Assembly (NCBI RefSeq): GCF_001426745.1
Contig: NZ_LMFI01000001.1
Span: 1,387,441-1,451,440, forward strand
DNA from: Nocardioides sp. Root140
Lineage (GTDB): Bacteria > Actinomycetota > Actinomycetes > Propionibacteriales > Nocardioidaceae
Reading direction: 5' to 3'
DNA length: 64,000 bases
The position numbers and the translations under genes were made by a program. The notes beneath the pieces are model-generated. The model did no database searches and was not told the DNA's origin. It worked only from the letters and a program-made list of their open reading frames with translations. Positions 24,007 through 32,976 of this stretch are shown in pieces (the first letter of the stretch is position 1; each line of letters starts with the position of its first letter).

Positions 24007-24669
24007 TCAGTGGACGCCGAACGCCATCAGGTCGGAGACCGGGTTCGTCTGGCCGGGATCGACGTTGGTCAGCAGCAGCATGTCGTCGTACGACGAGAAA
24101 CCGCCGACGCGGTCCCGGATCGCGACGATGTGCCGGGCCACCTCGGGCTTCAGGGAGAGATGGCCGCCCAGGACCTCGGCCGGCACCTTGTTCACGTCGA
24201 CCAGCCCGCCGTCGGGGTACTGCCGGTTCGGCACGTCCGGCCGACCGATCAGGAGCTCCCTCGCCACGTCGGGCTGGGCGGCCAGCAGCTCGCGCGCGGT
24301 ACGACGCGCTTCGGCCTGCTGGCGTACGGCGGCCACGGCGAGGCGCTGCCGGTCGACGAGGCGATCGTTCGGGCGCAGGGAGTCGGCGAACACCCAGCCG
24401 CGGATCGCGACGGCATGCATGAGACCACCGCCGATGTTGAGGCCCATCGCCGTGCCGAACAGCACCTCCTGCACGCCCCCGTAGTCGGGGTCCGCCGCGA
24501 ACAGCAGCACGAGTGAGGCGAAGTAGAACGGCACCGTGAGTGCCTGCCAGAGACTGCGCTTCTTCACGGCCGCGTGGGCCATGATCGCGCCCGTCCCGAT
24601 GCCGATCGTCCACAGCGGCACCAGGGCCCAGGCCCAACTCTTGAACAGGGCAACGGCACGTGACGTCAT
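24007..24669 (-). CDS. Membrane protein with helix-hairpin-helix domain
   Basis: A 220-residue protein. Three hydrophobic helices lie in the first 100 residues (FKSWAWALVPLWTIGIGTGAIM; QALTVPFYFASLVLLFAA; VLFGTAMGLNIGGGLMHAVAI). They are followed by a charged helix and a ComEA-like helix-hairpin-helix segment at about 165-210 (GLVDVNKVPAEVLGGHLSLKPEVARHIVAIRDRVGGFSSYDDML). HhH segments bind DNA backbones or mediate protein contacts; a membrane-bound example could assist DNA handling at the membrane, but no competence genes are adjacent. It is divergent from the acyl-CoA synthetase. Confidence 0.75.
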   Translation of the reverse strand: MTSRAVALFKSWAWALVPLWTIGIGTGAIMAHAAVKKRSLWQALTVPFYFASLVLLFAADPDYGGVQEVLFGTAMGLNIGGGLMHAVAIRGWVFADSLRPNDRLVDRQRLAVAAVRQQAEARRTARELLAAQPDVARELLIGRPDVPNRQYPDGGLVDVNKVPAEVLGGHLSLKPEVARHIVAIRDRVGGFSSYDDMLLLTNVDPGQTNPVSDLMAFGVH

Positions 24670-24733
24670 GACGGAAGTATCACCCGCCTCTGAACCGGCG
24701 AAACGTGACGCCCGTCGTGCCATGATCGGCGAC

Positions 24734-26305
24734 ATGACGAGCACGCACGACGACCTGGTCCGCACCGCACGCCAGCAGGCCCTCGGCGACCTCCCCCGGC
24801 GTACGGCGCAGCGGAGCCCGGGCAAGACCGCGATCATCGACGGCGAGACCCGGCTGACGTTCGCCGAGTTCGAGGCCCGGGTGGACGCGACCGCGGCAGG
24901 TATGGCGTCCGACGGCATCGCCAAGGGAGACCGGGTCGCGCTGCTCTCCCACAACTGCTGGCAGTTCGCGGTGCTCGCCTTCGCGTCGGCACGGATCGGC
25001 GCCGTGCTGGTGCCGGTCAACTTCATGCTCGGTGCCGACGAGATCGCCTTCATCCTCGACCACAGCGGAGCCGGGACCTTCGTCGTCGAGGAGGCGCTCG
25101 TGCCGACCGCGGAAGACGCGATGAAGTCCGGTGGAAATGTCACCCGCCGGGTCGCCATCGGGGCAGCGCCACCGGCCGGTTGGGCCGACGTACGCACCTG
25201 GTTGGAGCACGACGGCGACGCGCCGAGCGTGCTCGTCGCGGACGACGACCCGGTGCGCTTGATGTACACCTCCGGCACCGAGTCGCGACCCAAGGGCGCG
25301 CTGCTCTCGAGCCGGGCCCTGATGTGGCAGTACGTTTCCTGCACGATCGACGGCTCCATGTCGGCCGACGACGTCGAGCTGCACACGCTCCCGATGTACC
25401 ACTGCGCGCAGCTCGACTGCTTCCTCGGCCCCGACGTCTACCTCGGCGCCACCAGCATCATCCTGCCTGGGCCCGACGCCGGCGCGATCCTGCGGACCAT
25501 CGCTGCCGAGAAGGTCACCAAGTTCTTCGCGCCCCCGACGATCTGGATCGCACTGCTGCGCCACCCCGACTTCGACAGCACCGACCTCTCCTCGCTGCGC
25601 AAGGGCTACTACGGCGCCTCGGCCATGCCGGTCGCGGTGCTGAAGGAGATGCGCGAGCGCCTGCCGCAGGTGGACCTCTGGAACTTCTACGGCCAGACCG
25701 AGATGGCGCCGCTGGCCACGATCCTCGGCCCCGAAGAGCAGCTCTCGAGTGCCGGATCCGCCGGGCGCCAGGCCCTCAACGTCGAGACCCGCATCGTCGA
25801 CGACTCCGACACCACGGTGCCGACGGGCGAGGTCGGCGAGATCGTGCACCGCTCACCGCACGCCACCCTCGGCTACTACAACGACCCGGAGAAGACCGCG
25901 GACGCGTTCCGCAACGGCTGGTTCCACTCCGGCGACCTCGGGTACGTCGACGAGGCGGGGCGGCTCTTCGTCGTGGACCGCAAGAAGGACATGATCAAGA
26001 CGGGTGGGGAGAACGTCGCCAGCCGCGAGGTCGAGGAGGCGATCTACAAGCTCGACGGAGTCGCCGAGGTCGCGGTCTTCGGGGTGGACCACCCGACGTG
26101 GGTCGAGGCGGTCACCGCGGTCGTCGTACCCAAGCCGGACACGACGCTGACCGCCGACCAGGTCATCGAGCACGCGCGGACGGTGCTGGCCGGCTACAAG
26201 ACACCGAAGTACGTCGTGATCGCCGACGCGCTGCCGAAGAACCCGAGCGGCAAGATCCTCAAGCGGCAGCTGCGCGACGAGCACGGCGACATCGCGGGCA
26301 CCTGA
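24734..26305 (+). CDS. Acyl-CoA synthetase (AMP-forming, fatty-acid CoA ligase type)
   Basis: A protein of 523 residues that activates a carboxylic acid with ATP and joins it to CoA. The AMP-binding signature is VRLMYTSGTESRPKGALLSSRAL (a P-loop-like Thr/Ser/Gly motif). Then come LYNFYGQTEMAPLA-type motif A5 (NFYGQTEMAPLA), motif FHSGDLGYVDEAGRLFVVDRKKDMIKTGGENV and the C-terminal catalytic lysine in LPKNPSGKILKRQLR. The substrate is not fixed by the sequence; the family includes medium- and long-chain fatty-acid ligases. ATG 24734 is preferred (MTSTHDDLVRTARQQ); ATG 24722 is an alternative. Confidence 0.93.
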   Translation: MTSTHDDLVRTARQQALGDLPRRTAQRSPGKTAIIDGETRLTFAEFEARVDATAAGMASDGIAKGDRVALLSHNCWQFAVLAFASARIGAVLVPVNFMLGADEIAFILDHSGAGTFVVEEALVPTAEDAMKSGGNVTRRVAIGAAPPAGWADVRTWLEHDGDAPSVLVADDDPVRLMYTSGTESRPKGALLSSRALMWQYVSCTIDGSMSADDVELHTLPMYHCAQLDCFLGPDVYLGATSIILPGPDAGAILRTIAAEKVTKFFAPPTIWIALLRHPDFDSTDLSSLRKGYYGASAMPVAVLKEMRERLPQVDLWNFYGQTEMAPLATILGPEEQLSSAGSAGRQALNVETRIVDDSDTTVPTGEVGEIVHRSPHATLGYYNDPEKTADAFRNGWFHSGDLGYVDEAGRLFVVDRKKDMIKTGGENVASREVEEAIYKLDGVAEVAVFGVDHPTWVEAVTAVVVPKPDTTLTADQVIEHARTVLAGYKTPKYVVIADALPKNPSGKILKRQLRDEHGDIAGT

Positions 26306-26308
26306 CCG

Positions 26309-26947
26309 TCAGGCCAGGGCCTCGGCGATCGGCGTCGCGCCGTTGTTGAACTCGATCGTGCGCTTGATCGTGGCGTCGTCGCCCAACACAGTGGCCGCGA
26401 CCAGCGCGACGTCCTCGCGGGAGACCGACGCCGACGAACCGCCGACGTCGATCTTGCCGGTGGCGGGCTCCTCGGTGAGGGTGCTCGGGCCGAGCACCGT
26501 CCAGTCCAGGGACGAGGCCCGCACGTGCTCGTCGGCAGCGGCCTTCGCCTCGGCGTAGTGGAAGAACGAGTTGTCGGACGGCACACCGTGGTCGGGCCCG
26601 GCACCGAAGTAGGACACCATCACGAAGCGTCGTACGTCGGACTGTGCCGCCGCGTCGACGACCCGGATCGCGGCATCGCGGTCGACGGCGTACGTGCGGT
26701 CGGGGCTGCCTCCACCGGCGCCGGCCGAGAAGACCACCGCGTCGTGGCCGGCGACCAGCTCGGCCAGGGCTGAGGTGTCGAGGTGCTCGACGTCGGCGGT
26801 CACCGGTGTCGCGCCCGTCGCCGCCACGTCGGCGGCATGGTCGGGGTTGCGGATCACGGAGCTGACCTGGTGGCCCGCGCCGGACAGGATGCGGGCGAGA
26901 TGCAGGGCGACCTTGCCGTGGCCGCCGATGATGGCGATGCGTGACAT
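26309..26947 (-). CDS. NAD(P)-binding protein, atypical SDR (NmrA/YwnB-like)
   Basis: A 212-residue single-domain Rossmann protein starting MSRIAIIGGHGKVALHLARIL, the glycine-rich dinucleotide loop. RNPD suits recognition of the NADP 2'-phosphate. The active-site region lacks a full YxxxK: FFHYAEAKAAADEHVRAS keeps Tyr and Lys in a shifted form, as in atypical short-chain dehydrogenases and NmrA-like redox sensors. TSALAELVAGHDAVVFSAGAGG marks the cofactor edge. Likely a soluble oxidoreductase or redox-sensing protein; substrate unknown. Convergent with the acyl-CoA synthetase, separated by 3 bases. Confidence 0.88.
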   Translation of the reverse strand: MSRIAIIGGHGKVALHLARILSGAGHQVSSVIRNPDHAADVAATGATPVTADVEHLDTSALAELVAGHDAVVFSAGAGGGSPDRTYAVDRDAAIRVVDAAAQSDVRRFVMVSYFGAGPDHGVPSDNSFFHYAEAKAAADEHVRASSLDWTVLGPSTLTEEPATGKIDVGGSSASVSREDVALVAATVLGDDATIKRTIEFNNGATPIAEALA

Positions 26948-27022
26948 GCGCTACCTCCTTGGGAGTCGGCTCGCCTGTCACGCTACGTGGCGCGGTCAAC
27001 CCCGCCTCCTAGAGTGACGCGG

Positions 27023-28201
27023 GTGACCACCGCGAACCAGGCACCGATCCTCTCCGGCAACGGAGTTGTCCTGCGGCCCCTCGCCGAGGACGACATCCCC
27101 CGCATCGTCGAGGCCTGCCGCGATCCGCGCACCCAGAAGTGGTTGGGCAGCATGCCGTCGCCGTACGACGAGGACGACGCGCGCGAGTGGATCGAGGCCT
27201 CGAGACTGGCTGCGGCAGAGGGCAGCAAGATCACGTGGGCGGTGGCCGACCCGACCACCCACGAGCTGGTCGGTGCGATCAACCTCTTCGACATCGAGCC
27301 GGGCACGCGGGCCAAGGTCGGCTACTGGTCACACCCCTTGGTGCGCGGTACCGGCACGATGACCGAGGCCTGCCGGATCGCGCTCGAGCATGCCTTCGAC
27401 GACCTCGAACTGCCCACCGTCGTCGCCCACGCCGCAGTCGAGAACACGGCCAGCCAGCACGTGCTCACCGCCAACGGCATGCGTCGGGTGGCGCTCGAGG
27501 CCGGCGGCACGACGATCCGCACCGGCAAGGTCGATGCCTACCGCTACGAACGCCACGCGTCTGAGGCAGCCCGTCCCTCGACGTTGTACGCCGATGACGT
27601 CGAGGCACACCAGGGCAGCAAGCCGCTGCTCCCCCGCACCACGTTGGCCCTCGATGAGGGCGAGGTCGCCGTGGCTCTCGGCCGTCCGGGCAGCGGCCAC
27701 ACCGCGCTGGCCCTGGCGCTGGCCGGTCGGCTCCCCCTGTCGGCAGGGCAGGTCACCCTCGACGGTTCGCAGGACCCCACGAAGCTGCAGAAGGCCGTTG
27801 CCCTGGTCGACGTACCCGGGGTGAGCGAGCCCGACGGCAGCGTGCCCCTGCGCACGATCGTCGGCGAGGAGCTCGCGATGGCGAAGCGCAAGGCATCGAA
27901 GGCGGCCGTGCTCTCGTGGCTGGCCGAGGAGGGCATCGAGGCGTACGCCGACAGCACCGTCGACGACGTACCGCCCGAGGCACGGGTCGGCGCGTTGGCC
28001 CGACTCGCCTCCCTGCGGCCCGGCACCCGGTTCGTCGTGGTGACCTATCCCGAGCGCCACGGGCTGCATCCGGGCAGCTGGCTCGAGCTGGCCCGCTCAC
28101 TGGCTGACGGCGGGTTCGGCGTGCTGGTCACCGCCAGCGCTGCCGTCGACCTGCCCGCCGACGTACACCGCTTCACGATCGGCCCCGAGGAAGGTGCCTG
28201 A
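27023..28201 (+). CDS. GNAT acetyltransferase fused to a degenerate ABC ATPase domain
   Basis: A 392-residue fusion. Residues about 1-180 form a RimJ/RimL-type GNAT domain (VVLRPLAEDDIPRIVEACRDP; GYWSHPLVRGTGTMTEACRIALEHAF at the acetyl-CoA site; NTASQHVLTANGMRRVA). Residues about 185-392 look like an ABC ATP-binding domain (EGEVAVALGRPGSGHTALALALAGRLPLSAGQVTLDG). Its Walker A reads GRPGSGHTA, with His for the essential Lys, and no LSGGQ signature or clear Walker B is visible. It ends one base into the start of the YhgE/Pip membrane protein, so the two are co-translated. The ATPase-like half probably acts as a regulatory or scaffold part of that exporter-like unit; this is inferred. Start may also be GTG 27014. 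Confidence 0.75.
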   Translation: MTTANQAPILSGNGVVLRPLAEDDIPRIVEACRDPRTQKWLGSMPSPYDEDDAREWIEASRLAAAEGSKITWAVADPTTHELVGAINLFDIEPGTRAKVGYWSHPLVRGTGTMTEACRIALEHAFDDLELPTVVAHAAVENTASQHVLTANGMRRVALEAGGTTIRTGKVDAYRYERHASEAARPSTLYADDVEAHQGSKPLLPRTTLALDEGEVAVALGRPGSGHTALALALAGRLPLSAGQVTLDGSQDPTKLQKAVALVDVPGVSEPDGSVPLRTIVGEELAMAKRKASKAAVLSWLAEEGIEAYADSTVDDVPPEARVGALARLASLRPGTRFVVVTYPERHGLHPGSWLELARSLADGGFGVLVTASAAVDLPADVHRFTIGPEEGA

Positions 28202-30138
28202 TGACGTCACTGCGCATTGCCTGGACCGAGCTGCGTCGCCTGACCGCGGGGCGGCTGCCCAAGATCGCCGTGCTCGCGCTGATGCTGGTGCCGACGCTGT
28301 ACGCCGGGCTGTACCTCTACGCCAACCACGATCCCTACGCGAACCTCGACCACGTCCCGGCCGCCCTGGTCGTCGAGGACACCGGTGCCACCGACACCGC
28401 CGGCGAGGAGATGCAGGCCGGTCGTGACGTGGCCGACGAGCTCCTCGAGCGCAAGGACTTCGGGTGGGAGGAGGTCAGCCGCGAGGAGGCGGAGGAAGGT
28501 GTCAGCGAGGGCCGCTACGACTTCGCGCTGGCCATCCCACGAGACTTCTCCGCCTCCCTGACCAGTGCCGGGACCTCCGACCCGGAGCGGGCGCGACTCC
28601 AGATGATCACCAACGACGCGAACTCCTATCTCTCCACGACGATCGCCAACACAGTGACCGACAAGGTGCGCGACGCGATCGCCACCCGGCTCTCGAAGGA
28701 GGCCACGGACACGTTCCTGCTCGGCATCGCCGATCTGCGCAGCGGCCTGCTCAAGGGGGCCAATGGCGCCGACAGACTGGTCAAGGGCCTGACCCAGGCC
28801 CGCACCGGCGTCGGCAAGCTCGAGCGCGGGGCCGGCCGCCTGGCCACCGGAGCCGACACCCTCGCCGACGGTGCCTCCGAGCTGAGCACCGGGCTCGGCA
28901 CCCTGGAGTCCGGCACCGCCGCCCTGCCGGGCCAGACCCGCCAGCTCGCCACCGGGGCACGCAAGGTTGCCAACGGCAACGCGACGGTCGCGTCGTACGG
29001 ACGACTGGCCGCCTCTGCCGTCGGAGACGTGCGCACCCGCTACCGCGACAACCGTGCCGACCTCTCCACCGACCTGCGCGCCATGGGCCTGACCCAGGCA
29101 CAGCGCACCCGGATCCTGGCGCTCTACGACCGGGTCGGCCAGCCGATCCGCGAGGCCGACGCCAAGGCCCGCGACGCCAGGAACAAGCTGAACCAGCTGG
29201 CCAACGGGGCGGACGCGGTCGCCGACGGCAACGAGAAGCTCGCCGCAGCGGTGCCCGCACTGGTCAAGGGCATCTCCGACGCGCACGACGGTGCGACGAA
29301 GCTGTCCAACGGCGCCGGCCAGCTGTCCGAGGGCGCCACCACCCTCAAGACCGGGGTCGGCGACCTCGACACCGGGCTGGTCAAGCTCCGCAACGGAGCC
29401 GTGAAGCTGCGTGACGGCCTCCGCGACGGGGCCGCCCAGGTGCCCACGATGGATGCGAAGACCCGCAGCCGCGTCGCCAGCACGATCGGCGACCCGGTCG
29501 ACATCCGCTCGAGCTCGCAGGCCGAGGCCGCGTCGTACGGCGCCGGGCTGGCCCCCTTCTTCCTGGCCCTGGCCGCCTGGATCGGCGGCTACGTGCTGTT
29601 CCTACTGGTCCGTCCGCTGTCCCAACGTGCGCTCGCGGCCAACCAGACGCCTCTGCGGGTGGCCCTGGGTGGCTGGTACACGCCGATGCTGCTCGGCCTG
29701 GCCCAGGTCACCGTGATGCTGGCGGTGGTCACGATCGCCCTCGACATCAGACCGGTGCACGTGCCGACCACGCTGCTGTTCCTGATGCTCTCCTCGGCCG
29801 TCTTCATCGCGATCATCCACGCCCTCAACGCGCTTCTCGGCACGGCCGGCCAGTTCCTCGGGCTGGTGATGATGGTGATGCAGCTCGTCACCGCCGGCGG
29901 CACGTTCCCGTGGCAGACGATCCCGCAGCCGCTCTACGTGCTGCACCACGTGCTGCCGATGAGCTACACCGTCGACGGCCTCCGGCAGCTGATGTACGGC
30001 GGGCTCGAGGCGCGTGTGCTCACCGACGTACTGGTGCTGGCCGCGTGGGGCATCGGCGCGTTGCTCGTGACCAGCCGGGTGGCCCGCAAGCAACGGGTCT
30101 GGTCGGCCAAACGCGTCCGCCCCGAGCTGGTGCTCTGA
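28201..30138 (+). CDS. YhgE/Pip-family membrane protein (ABC-2 permease-like)
   Basis: A 645-residue protein with one N-terminal membrane helix (KIAVLALMLVPTLYAGLYLYAN), a large outside domain and five to six C-terminal helices (FFLALAAWIGGYVLFLLV; MLLGLAQVTVMLAVVTIAL; LLFLMLSSAVFIAIIHALNALLG; FLGLVMMVMQLVTAGGTFPW; VLVLAAWGIGALLVTS). The outside domain contains runs of GAxxLxxG-type heptads (KLERGAGRLATGADTLADGASEL and similar), which form long coiled coils typical of YhgE/Pip and of phage-infection-protein relatives. The family is linked to type VII-like export and drug efflux. It forms a unit with the GNAT-ABC fusion upstream and is next to a convergent MarR gene. Confidence 0.9.
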   Translation: MTSLRIAWTELRRLTAGRLPKIAVLALMLVPTLYAGLYLYANHDPYANLDHVPAALVVEDTGATDTAGEEMQAGRDVADELLERKDFGWEEVSREEAEEGVSEGRYDFALAIPRDFSASLTSAGTSDPERARLQMITNDANSYLSTTIANTVTDKVRDAIATRLSKEATDTFLLGIADLRSGLLKGANGADRLVKGLTQARTGVGKLERGAGRLATGADTLADGASELSTGLGTLESGTAALPGQTRQLATGARKVANGNATVASYGRLAASAVGDVRTRYRDNRADLSTDLRAMGLTQAQRTRILALYDRVGQPIREADAKARDARNKLNQLANGADAVADGNEKLAAAVPALVKGISDAHDGATKLSNGAGQLSEGATTLKTGVGDLDTGLVKLRNGAVKLRDGLRDGAAQVPTMDAKTRSRVASTIGDPVDIRSSSQAEAASYGAGLAPFFLALAAWIGGYVLFLLVRPLSQRALAANQTPLRVALGGWYTPMLLGLAQVTVMLAVVTIALDIRPVHVPTTLLFLMLSSAVFIAIIHALNALLGTAGQFLGLVMMVMQLVTAGGTFPWQTIPQPLYVLHHVLPMSYTVDGLRQLMYGGLEARVLTDVLVLAAWGIGALLVTSRVARKQRVWSAKRVRPELVL

Positions 30139-30148
30139 CCCTCTCGGA

Positions 30149-30715
30149 TCACCGGATGCGGCGATCATCCTCCCTCTCGAGATCGTCGTCAGGGGCTTCG
30201 TCACGGACCGAGAACGAGAGCTTTCGCAGCAGCCTGCTCAGCTCGGCCTGCTCCGTGGGGTCGAGCTGGCGCAACAGTCGCCGTTCCAGCGCGATGTGCT
30301 CGTCGAAGATGGCGTCGATCCGTCTCAGCCCGTCTTCGGTGAGCTCGGCGAAGACCTGACGTCGATCCCCGCCGGTGCGGACCCGGCGTACCAGGCCGTC
30401 GCGCTCGAGATTGTCCAGTCGCAGGGTGACCGCACTCGAGGTGAGCAGCGAGGAGGCGGCGAGCTCGCCGACGGTCTTGCGGAACGGCGACCCGGAGCGG
30501 CGCAGGCTGGCCAGGACGTCGAACGCAGCGACCGAGAGCCCGTGTTCGCGGTGCAGATGCGCCGCCGCGGCTCGCTGCAGGGGCAGGAGCCGACTGACCC
30601 GCCCGAAGACGCCGATACTGGCGGCGTCCACGTCGGGGCGCTCATCGCGCCACTCCGCGATGATCAGGTCGACCTCGTCCTCGGGGGTGTCCCGTTTCCC
30701 TCGGCCTCGTGCCAT
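30149..30715 (-). CDS. MarR-family transcriptional regulator
   Basis: A 188-residue winged-helix regulator: HLHREHGLSVAAFDVLASLRRSG, then KTVGELAASSLLTSSAVTLRLDNLERDGLVRRVRTGGDRRQVFAELTEDGLRRID, the recognition helix and wing of MarR proteins. An acidic, 40-residue N-terminal extension (DTPEDEVDLIIAEWRDERPDVD) matches the subgroup with EDxVDxIIAxW leaders, often next to efflux genes. The ATG at 30715 is chosen because GGAGGGCGAG stands directly before it; the longer frame to 30835 has no such site. It probably controls itself and either the YhgE/Pip unit (convergent) or the metallo-hydrolase (divergent). Confidence 0.9.
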   Translation of the reverse strand: MARGRGKRDTPEDEVDLIIAEWRDERPDVDAASIGVFGRVSRLLPLQRAAAAHLHREHGLSVAAFDVLASLRRSGSPFRKTVGELAASSLLTSSAVTLRLDNLERDGLVRRVRTGGDRRQVFAELTEDGLRRIDAIFDEHIALERRLLRQLDPTEQAELSRLLRKLSFSVRDEAPDDDLEREDDRRIR

Positions 30716-30797
30716 CTCGCCCTCCGACCAGCTGTCCGCCCTGCGTCGAAGAATGATCCTAGGTGGCCCTTGACTGACCGTCGGGCCGCGACCTATC

Positions 30798-30812
30798 TTA
30801 CCGGCAAGGTAA
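30798..30812. promoter_or_regulatory. Inverted repeat TTACC-GGCAA-GGTAA, possible MarR operator
   Basis: An AT-rich island between the divergent MarR and metallo-hydrolase genes contains TTACCGGCAAGGTAA, a perfect 5-base inverted repeat. On the minus strand it touches TAAGAT (30795-30800), a good actinobacterial -10 box for the MarR gene. A second short palindrome, AGATC-AAGATCT, lies at 30828-30840. Autoregulation through this site is plausible. Confidence 0.4.
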
Positions 30813-30897
30813 TTCTGTAAGTCCTTATAGATCAAGATCTTACAGATATTCGATGGACCACATCAGCGGGCTGACACCCCCACAGGAAGGCTTGGTC

Positions 30898-32055
30898 ATG
30901 GACAACGCGACACACGTGGGCCGGCGCGGGCTGCTCGCGACCGGGCTGGGCCTCGGCGCCGTCGCAGCCGCCGACCTCTGCTGCACGCCGTTCGCCGCTG
31001 CAGCCGGGCGCACGCCACGCGGGCACCAGCCGCCGGACGCGACCCAGCTCAGCGGCGAGCTCCGGGACGCTCGCACGAAGGTGATCCTGCTCGGCACGGC
31101 GGCCGGCCCCTTCCCCGAGCCGGGACGTCAGGGCTGCAGCAGCCTGGTGGTCGTCGGCGACCGGTCCTACCTCGTCGATGCGGGGTACGGCACGGTCCGC
31201 AAGCTGGTGCAGTCCGGAGTACCCATGGAGTCCCTGCGCGGAGTGTTCGTGACGCACCTGCACTCCGACCACGTGGCGGACCTGTTCAACCTGTTCATGC
31301 TCGGGTGGGGCACCGGTGGGCACGGAATCGTCGACCCGGTGCAGGTGTACGGCCCCGGGAATCCGCACGGTCTGCCCGCACCCACTCCCGGTGTGGACCC
31401 GGCGCCGCTCGCCAACCCCGACAACCCGACCCCGGGTACGTCGGAGCTGCTGGCAGGCGCGGTCGACGGCTGGGCCTACGACCTGAACATCCGCACCCGC
31501 TACAACAGCCGCCCCGGCCTTGCGTCCCTGATCGACGCACACGACCTGCTGCCGCCGGAGTCCGTCGGCGCGACACCGGACGGTGACGTCGCCCCGGACA
31601 TGGAGCCGTTCGTCGTCTTCGAGGACGACCGGGTCCGGGTCAGCGCCACGTTGGTGCAGCACCCGCCGGTCTTCCCGAGCTTCGGCTACCGCTTCGAGAC
31701 CGAGGACGGAGTCTTCGTCTTCTCCGGGGACACCGCGGTCAGCAACAACGTGGTCCGTCTGGCTGCCGACGCCGATCTCCTGGTGCACGAGACCCTGCAC
31801 ATTCCCTACTACGCCGGGATCGGCTACCCGCAAGCGTTGCTGGACTTCTTCGCCAGCTCGCACACCACCCCGGAAGACGTCGGGCGGGTGGCGACGGAGG
31901 CGGGAGTGCGACGCGTTGCGCTCGCGCACATCGGGCCCGGGGATCCGCGCGAGGTCGGTGACTCGACCTGGCGACGCGCGGTGCGCTCGACGTACCGCGG
32001 TGACGTAGTGGTCGGGCACGACCTGCAGCAGATGGCCTACGGTCCACGCCGCTGA
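30898..32055 (+). CDS. Tat-exported metallo-beta-lactamase-fold hydrolase
   Basis: A 385-residue enzyme starting at ATG 30898, 9 bases after AGGAAGG. The N-terminus (VGRRGLLATGLGLGAVAAADLC) is a twin-arginine signal, so it is folded inside and exported with its metals. The mature part has the metal motif THLHSDHVADL (HxHxDH), later FSGDTAVSNNV (the bridging Asp), VHETLH, and ALAHIGPGDP (final His). Overall it resembles ribonuclease-Z/arylsulfatase-like MBL hydrolases, which often act on esters or phosphodiesters. An insert at about 140-215 (GWAYDLNIRTRYNSRPG) shapes the active site. Substrate unknown. Confidence 0.9.
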   Translation: MDNATHVGRRGLLATGLGLGAVAAADLCCTPFAAAAGRTPRGHQPPDATQLSGELRDARTKVILLGTAAGPFPEPGRQGCSSLVVVGDRSYLVDAGYGTVRKLVQSGVPMESLRGVFVTHLHSDHVADLFNLFMLGWGTGGHGIVDPVQVYGPGNPHGLPAPTPGVDPAPLANPDNPTPGTSELLAGAVDGWAYDLNIRTRYNSRPGLASLIDAHDLLPPESVGATPDGDVAPDMEPFVVFEDDRVRVSATLVQHPPVFPSFGYRFETEDGVFVFSGDTAVSNNVVRLAADADLLVHETLHIPYYAGIGYPQALLDFFASSHTTPEDVGRVATEAGVRRVALAHIGPGDPREVGDSTWRRAVRSTYRGDVVVGHDLQQMAYGPRR

Positions 32056-32117
32056 GCCGAACCGGGCCCACAGCATGACTCGGTGCGGTCCGTCCGGACA
32101 GGCGGCACACTGGAGCA

Positions 32118-32726
32118 ATGGATGCAGTCGATTGGAATGAGCGCTACGCCGATGCGGAGCTGGTGTGGTCGGCGACGCCGAACCAGTTCGTCGCCGGCCA
32201 GCTGGCCGAGCTGACACCCGGGCGCGCCGTCGACCTGGCCGCCGGCGAGGGCCGCAACGCGCTCTGGCTGTCGTCGCTGGGTTGGCAGGTCACCGCGGTC
32301 GACTTCGCGCAGGCCGGCCTCGACAAGGGCCGGGCCGTCGAGCCGCCCTCGGACCACCCGATCGAGTGGGTGTGCGCCGACGTGCTCAACTGGGCGGCGC
32401 CGGTGCCGGTCGACCTGGCCGTGATCGCCTACCTGCAGCTCCCGGCCGCGGGCCGACAGCGGGCAGTACGCCGGGCCTGGTGCGCGCTCGACATCGGCGG
32501 CACGTTCCTCTGTGTCGCCCACGACTCCAGCAACCTCACCGAGGGCACCGGAGGGCCGCAGGACCCGTCGGTGCTGATGACCGCCGACGACCTGCTGGCC
32601 GACCTCGACGGCGAGTCGTTCGAGGTGGTGCGGGCCGAGCGCGTCTCACGCGAGGTCGAGCCGGGGCACGGTGGCGAGCCGGCGCGGACGGCGTACGACT
32701 GCCTGGTGCACCTGGTCAAGCGCTGA
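32118..32726 (+). CDS. SAM-dependent methyltransferase (TehB/TPMT-like)
   Basis: A 202-residue class I methyltransferase. WNERYADAELVWSATPNQFVAGQLAEL is a typical start. AVDLAAGEGRNALWLSSLGWQVTAVDFAQAGL contains motif I (DLAAGEGR) and the acidic ribose-binding position (VDFA). WVCADVLNW is the adenine-binding segment and VDLAVIAYLQLPA is motif IV. The pattern is shared by thiopurine- and tellurite-type detoxifying methyltransferases; the acceptor is not predictable. It is a single gene between two unrelated units. Confidence 0.9.
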   Translation: MDAVDWNERYADAELVWSATPNQFVAGQLAELTPGRAVDLAAGEGRNALWLSSLGWQVTAVDFAQAGLDKGRAVEPPSDHPIEWVCADVLNWAAPVPVDLAVIAYLQLPAAGRQRAVRRAWCALDIGGTFLCVAHDSSNLTEGTGGPQDPSVLMTADDLLADLDGESFEVVRAERVSREVEPGHGGEPARTAYDCLVHLVKR

Positions 32727-32730
32727 CCGG

Positions 32731-32976
32731 TCAGGCGTCGGTGTCGTGGTCCTCGGACTTGGGCTGGTCACCGAACACACCCGCATCGCGCGCGTCGCGG
32801 GTCTTGCGGAGCTGACGGGTCAGGCTCCAGCACAGCAGGGCCACGGCCACGATCAGGGCGATGAACACCGAGAACCCGAGCCACCCGGCGACGACGTCCT
32901 TGTCCTCGGGGATGCTGTTGTCCTTGGCGACAAGGGCGATGAGCAGGCCGTTCACAGCCGCCAGTGATTCAGTCAT
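32731..32976 (-). CDS. Small single-pass membrane protein downstream of mca
   Basis: An 81-residue protein with a short N-terminus, one membrane helix ([22 protein letters not shown]) and a charged cytoplasmic tail ([19 protein letters not shown]). Its ATG overlaps the mca stop (ATGA), so it is co-translated with the amidase. Small proteins of this kind next to mca are common in actinobacteria; the role is not known. Confidence 0.7.
   Translation of the reverse strand: MTESLAAVNGLLIALVAKDNSIPEDKDVVAGWLGFSVFIALIVAVALLCWSLTRQLRKTRDARDAGVFGDQPKSEDHDTDA

Noticed and set aside
22121..24516. Plus-strand frames at 22121-23638 and 23464-24516
   Set aside because: They oppose the ECF42 sigma factor, YCII partner and HhH membrane protein, whose motifs are clear on the minus strand.
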